Positions 1-6,840 of a stretch of 12,675 nucleotides of DNA are shown piece after piece. The notes below the pieces were generated by a model. That model had not been told where the DNA came from, ran no database searches, and was given only the letters and a program-made list of their open reading frames with translations. The position numbers and the translations under genes are program-made. Numbering within the stretch: position 1 is the first letter of the stretch; each line of letters starts with the position of its first letter. This stretch comes from an uncultured Tessaracoccus sp. (lineage in GTDB: Bacteria; Actinomycetota; Actinomycetes; Propionibacteriales; Propionibacteriaceae): the NCBI RefSeq assembly GCF_947286155.1, contig NZ_CAMYPD010000062.1:1-12675 (forward strand). The letters run 5' to 3'.

Positions 1-2
1 TG

Positions 3-188
3 ACCCTCGCTCGCTGGAAGTGAACCAGTCAAGCGGCTAAATCGTAGTTGGCGCGTGTTTGTATCCGTTGTGGCATGAAAGTTTCGCAGATTGCCACGGC
101 TTGGTCTGAGGTGCTCGACGCGAACGGCAAACAGCTCGCCATCGGACGCGGCACGTTCTTAGCTTCGGCAGCAGGGGTGGCGCCGTGA
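3..188 (+). pseudogene. Broken 3' remnant of a hotdog-fold (PaaI-like) thioesterase
   Basis: An open frame runs from 48 to a TGA at 186-188. Its translation contains LARVCIRCGMKVSQI and then VLDANGKQLAIGRGTFL. This resembles the last two beta-strands of 4HBT/PaaI hotdog thioesterases, whose usual pattern is ARV..RRG..V followed by D.dGk..A.g.GTF. Upstream of 48 the same frame meets TAG (45-47) and TGA (21-23). The neighbouring frame reads SLEVNQ at about 14-31, which would fit the preceding strand (LEVNYLR-like). The gene therefore looks broken by at least one frameshift and a nonsense codon. If any product is made, the first ATG (75) gives only 37 residues, too short for a hotdog domain. Its stop overlaps the GTG start of the ligase (GTGA), as in an operon with translational coupling. 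It also holds a TTA codon, rare in this DNA. The family call rests on motif memory. Sequence before the window could change the picture. Confidence 0.5.
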
Positions 189-1681
189 TCGACGGGTACC
201 CATTCACCAATCTGGGTGACGCCATCGCACTCGAGCTCCCCGATGCGGAAGCCATCACGTTTCGCGACGGCGACACGACGCAGCGCATCACTTTCGGGGA
301 GTTCAACGATCAGGCAGACGCGGTGGCCAGCCAACTGCTTGCGCGAGGGCTCACGTCGGGGGAGCGCGTCGCCATCGTCGGGCGCAACTCGATCGAGTGG
401 CTGACCGCCTTCTACGGCGTACTGCGGGCGGGGCTGGTGGCCGTGCCGCTCAGCTTCAAGTTTCCTCCCGAAGTGCTGCGCTATGCGCTCGAGAATTCGC
501 AGAGCACGCTGGCCCTCGTCGACGACGCATCCCGGCTCGAGGCAGTGGGCGCGGAGACGCCGTCGCTGACCTTCGCTGAGGCCAGCGCAGCGCCCGGCGT
601 GACCCCGCAACGGCACCATCGCGATGGCTCGGATGCGGCGATGATCCTGTACACCTCCGGGTCGACGGGGAAACCGAAGGGCGTGGTGCTTTCGCACGAT
701 TCGCACCTGTGGGTGCTGTCGCTGGGGCAGCACACCTTCGGAGATGCGACGGACGTTACCGCTATCGTCGCGGCTCCGCTCTACCACATGAATGCCCTAG
801 CCAACGTGCAAGGAGCGCTGGCTGCAGGGCGGCGCGTGGTCATCGCCGACGGCTTTGATGCCCAAGAGTTTCTGCGCGTGGTCGCCGCAGAATCCGTGAC
901 GCGGCTCACCGGTGTTCCGCCCATGTTCGCGCTGCTCGTGCAGCAGCGTGCCCTCATCGAGGAGCTCGACCTCAGCTCGGTGCAAGAGGTGTACATGGGC
1001 TCCTCGCCCGCGTCGAACTCGCTGTTTACCCAGCTGCGCGAGGCCTTCCCCGGCGCTGCCATCATCTTCGGCTATGGCACGACGGAGTCTGGCCCCGTCG
1101 CGTTCACCCGGCATCCGCAACTTCCCACCCCCGACGGGTCCGTCGGCGTTGCGAATCCTGCCGTCGATGTGCGCCTTGTCGATCGGCAGGGACGGGAAGC
1201 CAGCCAGGGCGAGCTCGAGATCCGCACCGGGGCGCTGTTCACGGAGTATTTCCGCCGCCCCGACGTCGCTTCGCCCTTCACGCCTGACGGTTACTACCGC
1301 ACGGGTGACGAGTTTCGTCGCGACGAGCATGGCTTCTACTTCTTCACAGGACGAGCGGACGACATGTTCACCTCCGGCGGTGAGAACGTGTATCCGCGCG
1401 CGGTGGAAGCAGCGCTCGAAGCGCACGACGCCGTCGCGGAAGCCGTCGTGGTTCCGGTGCCCGACGAGGTGAAGGGCAGCAAGCCCGTCGCGTTTGTTGT
1501 CGCGGCGCCGGGACATGTCGTCGATGAGGCGGCGTTGAAGGCTTGGTCGTTGACGAAGCTCGAACCCTACGCGCACCCGCGCCAGGTGTTCACGCTGGAT
1601 GCGATGCCGCTGTCGCAGACCAATAAGGTCGACCGCAGCCTGCTCGCGCAGCGTGCCCGCGAGGAGGTGAGCAAGCCATGA
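185..1681 (+). CDS. AMP-forming acyl-CoA synthetase/ligase (class I adenylate-forming enzyme)
   Basis: This 498-residue protein should activate a carboxylic acid with ATP to an acyl-adenylate and then transfer it to coenzyme A in the cytosol. All core motifs of the ANL superfamily are visible: the P-loop LYTSGSTGKPKG at 155-166, YGTTE at 297-301, YRTGD at 371-375, the hinge region GRADDMFTSGGENVYPR at about 389-405, and the catalytic lysine K481 in NKVDR near the C-terminus. The length is normal for the family. The GTG start at 185 is preceded by a modest AGGGG and overlaps the stop of the thioesterase remnant. The stop overlaps the start of the first permease (ATGA). Downstream genes encode a complete ABC importer, so I infer that the substrate is an imported acid, perhaps aromatic, alicyclic or medium-chain. 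The exact acid cannot be read from the sequence. MenE-like or FadD-like names would be over-specific. Confidence 0.93.
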   Translation: MIDGYPFTNLGDAIALELPDAEAITFRDGDTTQRITFGEFNDQADAVASQLLARGLTSGERVAIVGRNSIEWLTAFYGVLRAGLVAVPLSFKFPPEVLRYALENSQSTLALVDDASRLEAVGAETPSLTFAEASAAPGVTPQRHHRDGSDAAMILYTSGSTGKPKGVVLSHDSHLWVLSLGQHTFGDATDVTAIVAAPLYHMNALANVQGALAAGRRVVIADGFDAQEFLRVVAAESVTRLTGVPPMFALLVQQRALIEELDLSSVQEVYMGSSPASNSLFTQLREAFPGAAIIFGYGTTESGPVAFTRHPQLPTPDGSVGVANPAVDVRLVDRQGREASQGELEIRTGALFTEYFRRPDVASPFTPDGYYRTGDEFRRDEHGFYFFTGRADDMFTSGGENVYPRAVEAALEAHDAVAEAVVVPVPDEVKGSKPVAFVVAAPGHVVDEAALKAWSLTKLEPYAHPRQVFTLDAMPLSQTNKVDRSLLAQRAREEVSKP

Positions 1682-2481
1682 CTGCCGTTGCAGTATCGCC
1701 CCGCCGCGCGCTCCGACGCCCCCATGTGTGGCTGCCCATCGCCACCGTGGTCGCGCTCGTCGACCTGTGGGAGCTGGTGGTGCGCGTCGACCTGGTGCCA
1801 CAACGGTATTCGCCACCGCCGACGGTCATCGTCGCCGAACTGGCGCAGATGCTCGGAGAGGCCGATCTGTGGATCGCCCTCGGCAATACCCTCACCGGGT
1901 GGGGGATCAGCCTGCTGATCTCCGTGGTGGCAGGCACCGCGCTGGGCCTGCTTCTCGGACGCGTTGCCGCGTTGTCGGCGCTGTTCAGCCTGATCATCGA
2001 GTTCCTGCGCCCGATCCCATCGATTGCCATGATCCCGCTCGCCATCCTCATTCTGGGCACGGCTCGCCCCACCGAGGTATTCCTCGCCACCTACGCCGGG
2101 TTCTTCCAGATGCTCGTCGCCGCAATCGGCGCGGCTGGGGTAGTAGATCCGGTCAGCGTGCAGACGGCCCGCAGCTTCGGGCTCTCGACATGGCAGCAAG
2201 TGCGGCACGTGCTGATCCCATCGATGCTGCCTCGCTTGGTGACGGGGATTCGCATCGCGAGCTCCACGGTGCTGATTTTCTGCATCACCGCTGAACTCGT
2301 CGCCGGGGTACCTGGTCTGGGCGCGCAGCTCGGTGCGGCCAGAAGCGTCGGGAACACCGCCCGCATGTACGCCTACGTCGTGGTGATTGGCCTCGTCGGT
2401 TACCTGCTCGCCGAGGCGCTGAAAGCGATCGAGACAAAAGCGCTGTTCTGGGACCCGTCGGTGAGGAGTGCACAGCGATGA
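1678..2481 (+). CDS. NitT/TauT-family ABC transporter permease, subunit 1
   Basis: This 267-residue inner-membrane protein has about six hydrophobic segments, around residues 17-36, 70-94, 98-125, 132-153, 190-210 and 231-250. The cytoplasmic coupling loop reads ARSFGLSTWQQVRHVLIPSMLPRL at 164-187, the EAA-type signature of the SsuC/TauC/NrtB permease group (binding-protein-dependent transport inner membrane component). The ATG at 1678 overlaps the ligase stop (ATGA). A perfect AGGAGGT at 1662-1668, inside the ligase 3' end, supplies the ribosome site with 9 nt spacing. The gene ends in another ATGA overlap with a second, distinct permease, so the two probably form a heterodimeric channel. 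Many taurine and nitrate systems instead use one permease as a homodimer. The substrate is unknown. Confidence 0.92.
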   Translation: MTAVAVSPRRALRRPHVWLPIATVVALVDLWELVVRVDLVPQRYSPPPTVIVAELAQMLGEADLWIALGNTLTGWGISLLISVVAGTALGLLLGRVAALSALFSLIIEFLRPIPSIAMIPLAILILGTARPTEVFLATYAGFFQMLVAAIGAAGVVDPVSVQTARSFGLSTWQQVRHVLIPSMLPRLVTGIRIASSTVLIFCITAELVAGVPGLGAQLGAARSVGNTARMYAYVVVIGLVGYLLAEALKAIETKALFWDPSVRSAQR

Positions 2482-3248
2482 AATCCATCAACCGCAATGT
2501 CCTCGCCGTGCTCGGCGCCGTCGTCGCGCTCGCCGTGTGGTTCCTGGCTACGGAGAATGCCGGGTCCATCTACTTCCCACCGCTCACCGAGGTGTTGGGG
2601 AGCGTGTGGGAGTACTGGTTCACCGGCGCCGGCCAGAAGCACCTTGTCTCGAGCCTCGCGAACCTCTTCGCAGGGCTCGGCATCGGAATCGTGCTCGGGT
2701 TCTTGCTCGGCATCGTCATCGGGCAGCAGCGCCTCGTGCGGATTGCGCTGACCCCCGCACTCGAGTTCGTCCGGGCAATTCCCGCAACTGCGCTGATCCC
2801 CTTCGCGATGGTGATTTTCGGCTTGGGGCCCAGCATGAAGATCTTCATCATCGCGCTGGGTACGTTCTTCCCTGTCCTGCTGAACGTCATCGACGGTGTG
2901 CGCGAGCTCCCAGAACAGTCGCGCGACACCGCCCGCAGCTTCGGCATCCGCGGGTGGCAGTACCAACGTCGAATCGTGATTCCGGCCGTCGTTCCGCGGC
3001 TCGTGGCAGGCATCCAGATCGCCATCCCACTGTCGTTGGTACTGGTGGTCACCAGCGAGATGACAGGCACGAACATCGGCATTGGTTTCGTGCTGATCGG
3101 GGCGCAACAATCCTTCAACCAGGTGTCGGTATGGGGCGCAATCGTGCTCCTCGGCATCCTCGGCATCCTTCTGAGCGGCGCATTCACCCTGGTCCAGCGC
3201 CGCATCCTCGCCTGGGACCGGGCACGCAACGCATTAGGAGATCACTGA
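2478..3248 (+). CDS. NitT/TauT-family ABC transporter permease, subunit 2
   Basis: This 256-residue membrane protein is homologous in architecture to the upstream permease. It has a first helix at about 8-24, further hydrophobic segments at about 58-82, 104-116, 121-138, 178-195 and 218-238, and a coupling loop TARSFGIRGWQYQRRIVIPAVVPRL at about 151-175. The matching ARSFG and IP..(V/L)PRLV.GI(R/Q)IA stretches in both subunits indicate an old duplication. The two proteins are clearly diverged overall. The start overlaps the previous stop (ATGA), with AGGAG at 2464-2468 and 9 nt spacing. The 3' end carries a TTA codon whose bases run into AGGAG (3236-3240), the ribosome site of the ATPase gene. 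Two separate permease genes in one operon suggest a heterodimeric translocation pore. Confidence 0.92.
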   Translation: MKSINRNVLAVLGAVVALAVWFLATENAGSIYFPPLTEVLGSVWEYWFTGAGQKHLVSSLANLFAGLGIGIVLGFLLGIVIGQQRLVRIALTPALEFVRAIPATALIPFAMVIFGLGPSMKIFIIALGTFFPVLLNVIDGVRELPEQSRDTARSFGIRGWQYQRRIVIPAVVPRLVAGIQIAIPLSLVLVVTSEMTGTNIGIGFVLIGAQQSFNQVSVWGAIVLLGILGILLSGAFTLVQRRILAWDRARNALGDH

Positions 3249-3249
3249 T

Positions 3250-4059
3250 ATGGCGCTGCTTGAAATCCGCAATCTCTCGAAAACCTACGCACCCAGAAAC
3301 CGACGAGGCACGGCCACACCGGTGCTCGACGGCATGGAGTTCGCCGTCGAAGAAGGGGAGTTCTTCACCATCGTCGGTCCCTCCGGCGCGGGAAAGACGA
3401 CGCTGCTGCGCTGTATCTCGGGACTGTCGGAGCCGACGTCGGGCGAAGTATTGCTCGCTGGTAAGGCCATTGACGGGCCGCCTCGGCAGCTCGCCCCGGT
3501 CTTTCAAGACTACTCGCGCTCGCTGTATCCGTGGCTGACGGTGGCGAAGAACGTCGCCCTGCCGCTCGAGGCGGCGGGAGAATCGTCGACGGAGGTGGCG
3601 CGTCGAGTGGAGCAGGCGCTCACCCAAGTCGGACTCGCTGGCGAAGACGACAAGTACCCCTGGCAGCTGTCCGGCGGCATGCAACAACGCGTTGCCATCG
3701 CGCGGGCACTGGCCTATGAAGCGGAGCTCCTCGTCCTCGACGAGCCCTTCGCCGCCGTCGACGCCCAGACTCGCGCCGACCTGGAAGATCTGCTGCTACG
3801 CGTGCGCGACGAGACAGGCGCGACGTTCCTGTTTGTCACCCACGACGTCGACGAGGCGGTGTACCTGTCCGACCGGGTTGCCGTCGTCTCGAAGTCGCCT
3901 AGCCGAGTGGAGAAGATCGTCACCATCGACCTGCCGCGCGAACGCTCGCAGCTCGATACCAAGGCCATTCCCAGATTTGGAGAGCTCCGTGCGGAGATCT
4001 TCGCGACGATCCGCCACCTGGTCGTCGAACCACAACCCGAACCCGAATACATCATCTGA
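3250..4059 (+). CDS. NitT/TauT-family ABC transporter ATP-binding protein
   Basis: This 269-residue cytoplasmic ATPase energises the importer. Visible motifs are Walker A GPSGAGKT (43-50), Q-loop Q86 in VFQDYSRSLYPWLTV, signature LSGGMQQR (140-147), Walker B LLVLDEP (160-166), D-loop with D171, and switch histidine H198 in VTHDVDEA. The Q-loop region and the SLYPWLTV stretch match the SsuB/TauB/NrtC group. The protein ends soon after the nucleotide-binding domain, with a short acidic, proline-containing tail and no regulatory domain. It starts 1 nt after the stop of permease 2, using AGGAG at 3236-3240. The gene lies between the permeases and the binding protein, so it is almost certainly their dedicated ATPase. 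Confidence 0.95.
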   Translation: MALLEIRNLSKTYAPRNRRGTATPVLDGMEFAVEEGEFFTIVGPSGAGKTTLLRCISGLSEPTSGEVLLAGKAIDGPPRQLAPVFQDYSRSLYPWLTVAKNVALPLEAAGESSTEVARRVEQALTQVGLAGEDDKYPWQLSGGMQQRVAIARALAYEAELLVLDEPFAAVDAQTRADLEDLLLRVRDETGATFLFVTHDVDEAVYLSDRVAVVSKSPSRVEKIVTIDLPRERSQLDTKAIPRFGELRAEIFATIRHLVVEPQPEPEYII

Positions 4060-4070
4060 TCGGAGTAACC

Positions 4071-5045
4071 ATGCACAAGATTCGTCACGTCGTCACGGCT
4101 GCGCTCTCGGCGGCCCTCCTGATGGCTTCCGGTTGCTCCGGCGGCCCCGAGGTGAAGAAGGATGCCGACGGCAACGTCGAGCTCACTATCCAGCACATCA
4201 CCACCTCCGACTCCGTGCCGCTCTACCTGGGCATCAAGCAGGGCTTTTTCGCCGACGAGGGGCTGAACGTGAAGGTAGAGATCGCGGAAAGCGGTTCCGC
4301 CATCATCCCGAGTGTCATCAACGGCGAATCGCCCATTGGCTACGCCAACGTGATTTCAGACCTCGCCGCGATCGATGAGGGCCTCGACGTCCGGTTCGTC
4401 GTCAACTGCTGCGGCACCGGCACTGACGTCAAGAAGGACACATCGAACATCTTCGTGCTCGAGGATTCCAAGATCCAAGGCCCGGAAGACCTTCCGGGCA
4501 AGCGCATCGCCGTCAACTCGCTGAAGAATCTCGGCGACGTCACCATTCCCGTCGCGTTGCAGAAGAAGGAGATCGACCCGAAGGACATCGAGTGGGTTCC
4601 CATGAACTACTCCGACATGGGCGCAGCGCTGGAACGCGGCGACGTGGATGCGATCTGGCAGGTCGACCCGTTCCGCACGCTCGCTCTGGATGCCGGATAC
4701 CGGCCAATTCTCTCGAACTTCGTCGAGGCTATCCCGGACACGACGCTCGGCTACTACATCACCAGCGGGAAATTTGCCGACGCGAACCCCGAGGTACTGC
4801 AGAAGTTCCAGCGGGCCATGAGCAAGGCGAACGAATACGCCACTGAGCGCCCCGACGAGTTCCGCAAGCTCGCTGTCGAGAAGATCAAACTCGACCCCGC
4901 GGTGGCCGACAAGATCAACATCGCCGTCTTCAAACCAGGCCTCGATGTCGAATCGCTGAAGACGATGGGCGCACACGCCAAGGAGTTTGGCATCATCAAG
5001 GAGGAGCCCAACTACGACGAGCACGTGATCCAGCCCGAGGGCTGA
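4071..5045 (+). CDS. NMT1/THI5-like substrate-binding lipoprotein of the ABC importer
   Basis: This 324-residue exported binding protein has a lipoprotein signal peptide: MHKIRH, a hydrophobic core at 7-18, then lipobox ASG-C with the lipidated cysteine at 22. The mature part reads as a SsuA/THI5-like (NMT1 family) periplasmic-binding fold. Its parts are a first strand LTIQHI, then SVPLYLGIKQGFFADEGLNVKV (49-70), GYANV (90-94), LPGKRIAVNS (141-150), and the hinge segment DVDAIWQVDPF (191-201), which in this family contributes to the ligand pocket. A vicinal cysteine pair (C113-C114) is unusual. An aromatic or carboxylate ligand is an inference from the ligase in the operon; the family also binds taurine, nitrate, alkanesulfonates and pyrimidines. 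CGGAG at 4061-4065 with 5 nt spacing fixes the ATG. This is the last operon gene, and its stop lies 9 nt from the end of the convergent gene. Confidence 0.92.
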   Translation: MHKIRHVVTAALSAALLMASGCSGGPEVKKDADGNVELTIQHITTSDSVPLYLGIKQGFFADEGLNVKVEIAESGSAIIPSVINGESPIGYANVISDLAAIDEGLDVRFVVNCCGTGTDVKKDTSNIFVLEDSKIQGPEDLPGKRIAVNSLKNLGDVTIPVALQKKEIDPKDIEWVPMNYSDMGAALERGDVDAIWQVDPFRTLALDAGYRPILSNFVEAIPDTTLGYYITSGKFADANPEVLQKFQRAMSKANEYATERPDEFRKLAVEKIKLDPAVADKINIAVFKPGLDVESLKTMGAHAKEFGIIKEEPNYDEHVIQPEG

Positions 5046-5054
5046 TACAGGCGG

Positions 5055-6740
5055 TTAGCGGCCGAAAAGATGGCCCTGGATCGACGCGATGAGAGCATCC
5101 AGCGACTGTGGCAGCTGTTGCAGGTGCCAATCGTCGGGGGCGTGGAACCAGCTGATCGCATCCGGATCTGGAGTGGTATCGCGATCGGCAGCCACCATCG
5201 CGTTGACCCAGCGCTCCTTGCCGCCCAGCACCACCGCATACGGCAGGAACTTGGAGATCTCCTGCAGTTCCCGTCCTGGCGGCATGACTTCGGTGCTCTG
5301 CTGGGCGAGCACGGCTGAGAACCCGTGCAGCCCGGCGAGGAGCGCCGCGCCCTTGGCCGAGCGACGGGGCATCTCTCCGGCGATGAAGAGCGCACCCACT
5401 CCGACCGCGACCACCGCAAGCCCGACGAGCCCCCAAGTGGTGAGCCAGGCGAGCAGGCCAGTGGCGATCAGGCCCACGATGAGCAAGGCGGCGCCGATGG
5501 TGCGCGAATCGGTGCGCGACGCGTCGGGGCGCTTCGCGAACCAGCCGCTCTCCACGACGTCGTCGTAGAGCGCATGCTGCAAGTCAGATACGCACGGACC
5601 GACGGCCTGCTGAATCTGGGAGACGAGCACGGGAGACCCGTCGGCGGGAGCGACCGCATCGAGCAAGATGCGCTCGTATTTACGCAGGCTGCTCGTGTCG
5701 TCGTTCATGCGCGTGAACGTCCAATCCATGCCGCCTGGCACCTGAAGCTGTTCGATGCGGAGGAAGCCGCGAACGGCGAGATCGAGAATGGTCGCGGTGA
5801 CGTCGATGGGGTCGACGGACTCGTCCGCGACGGTGCCAATCTGGCCTGGGCGGATGTTCTCGCGCAACCGGAACTCGCTGACACCCTCAGCCACCGGATG
5901 GAACTCCCCGATGACAGTGGGTGCGGCGGTGGCCGCCTCGTCGCGACCCACGCGACGGTGCCACTGCCATAGTGCGACGGCACCCACCAGCAGCACCGCG
6001 AGAGACACCAAACCGGTGACGAAGGTGAGGGAGAACGCGCGGTCGAGTGTCCAGCGGGTGTGCACCGTCGCGGTGGACGCCACCTGGTTCGCGGGCTGAC
6101 TTCCCGAGATCTTGATGGTCTGCCCTGGCTCAATCGGCCCGTCCTGGAAGCTGATCGGCACCGGCTTGTCGCGATCGATGTTCCAAGAGAAGCAGTTGTG
6201 CGGGGTGCTCGGATTGCCCGCAGCGCACTCAAAATCGGGTGGGATAGCGAGCAGCGCCACGCTGCCTTTCACATTCTGAACGCTCATGTTCAGCCCGCCG
6301 ACCACCGGCCAGGAGAAATGACGCACATCCTCTTGCCCGGCGGGCGTCGACGTGGTTCCTGTGACGGTGTACGCAATCGTGATGGGCTTGCCGCCCGACT
6401 TGCTCGGATCCACCTTCACAGTGACAGCGTCGGAGTTTTCGTCGACGGTGTGCTCGAGCTGACTACCTTCCGCAGTGACAGCGACGCCTGAGACGTCGTA
6501 GAGGAACCTCCTCAAGTCGCCGAGGGGAGAGTGCTTGGGGATGCGCATCTGCAAGTCGCTGCCCATGGCATCACCGGTGAGCGTGCTCGTCACGGTGAGG
6601 GTGCCGTCGGCCTTCAACTCGGCGGAGACATCGAGTGCATCGACGCTGTTGTCGGCGCGTGCGGGCATGGCTAGCGTTGCGAGGGTGAAGAGGCCCAGAG
6701 AGATACTGAGCAGCAGGCGATAGATCTTCGACACGGTCAC
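5055..6740 (-). CDS. DUF2207 domain-containing secreted/membrane protein
   Basis: This protein of about 561 residues has a signal peptide (hydrophobic core at about 8-24, likely cleavage after PARA at 26-29). An extracellular beta-rich region follows at about 30-235. A membrane helix spans 238-258 and is followed by a basic HRR at 261-263. A cytoplasmic part comes next, then two close helices at about 414-432 and 436-453, and a cytoplasmic tail containing FLPYAVVLGGKERWV (498-512). This layout and the FLPYAV.LG....W motif fit the DUF2207 'predicted membrane protein' family, whose function is unknown. The start is GTG at 6740 or, with better ribosome-site spacing (AAAGAG, 5 nt), GTG at 6734. 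A possible -10 (TAGTGT) and an inverted repeat lie just upstream. The gene converges on the transporter operon and diverges from the peptidase gene. Confidence 0.85.
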   Translation of the reverse strand: MTVSKIYRLLLSISLGLFTLATLAMPARADNSVDALDVSAELKADGTLTVTSTLTGDAMGSDLQMRIPKHSPLGDLRRFLYDVSGVAVTAEGSQLEHTVDENSDAVTVKVDPSKSGGKPITIAYTVTGTTSTPAGQEDVRHFSWPVVGGLNMSVQNVKGSVALLAIPPDFECAAGNPSTPHNCFSWNIDRDKPVPISFQDGPIEPGQTIKISGSQPANQVASTATVHTRWTLDRAFSLTFVTGLVSLAVLLVGAVALWQWHRRVGRDEAATAAPTVIGEFHPVAEGVSEFRLRENIRPGQIGTVADESVDPIDVTATILDLAVRGFLRIEQLQVPGGMDWTFTRMNDDTSSLRKYERILLDAVAPADGSPVLVSQIQQAVGPCVSDLQHALYDDVVESGWFAKRPDASRTDSRTIGAALLIVGLIATGLLAWLTTWGLVGLAVVAVGVGALFIAGEMPRRSAKGAALLAGLHGFSAVLAQQSTEVMPPGRELQEISKFLPYAVVLGGKERWVNAMVAADRDTTPDPDAISWFHAPDDWHLQQLPQSLDALIASIQGHLFGR

Positions 6741-6758
6741 TCTTTCGTCGGGACTCGC

Positions 6759-6764
6759 ACACTA
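6759..6764 (-). promoter_or_regulatory. Possible -10 box for the DUF2207 gene
   Basis: On the minus strand TAGTGT fits the actinobacterial TAnnnT -10 pattern and lies about 19 nt from the GTG at 6740. At 17-nt spacing the -35 position (6782-6787) reads ACGGAT, a poor match. The promoter may therefore depend on an activator or be weak. The call rests on pattern only. Confidence 0.35.
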
Positions 6765-6769
6765 TTGCA

Positions 6770-6788
6770 CACGGATGTGTCATCCGTG
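6770..6788. promoter_or_regulatory. Perfect 8-3-8 inverted repeat, candidate operator
   Basis: CACGGATG, then TGT, then CATCCGTG form a perfect palindrome with a 3-nt centre. It sits in the 99-bp spacer between the divergent DUF2207 and zinc-peptidase genes and covers the -35 position of the DUF2207 promoter candidate. Its size fits the site of a dimeric regulator. It could also fold as a short hairpin, but it has no U-tract and lies outside both probable transcripts. No regulator gene is adjacent. Confidence 0.5.
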
Positions 6789-6827
6789 CCGGTCATTGCG
6801 TGAGCGAGCGGTGGTCCTCTCGTAGGT

Positions 6828-6840
6828 TACGGTTGTGGCG
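6828..6840 (+). promoter_or_regulatory. Possible leaderless promoter of the zinc-peptidase gene
   Basis: TACGGT (6828-6833) fits the TAnnnT -10 pattern and ends exactly six bases before the GTG at 6840. That is the spacing expected when transcription begins at the start codon. There is no convincing ribosome-binding sequence before this GTG, and no clear -35 box. Leaderless mRNAs are common in actinobacteria. The other TAnnnT here, TAGGTT at 6823-6828, would start the RNA about 5 nt earlier. Confidence 0.4.

Noticed and set aside
797..1816. Minus-strand open frame of 339 codons opposite the ligase gene
   Set aside because: Arg/Gly-rich shadow translation with no domain; the + strand frame carries all motifs of a known enzyme.
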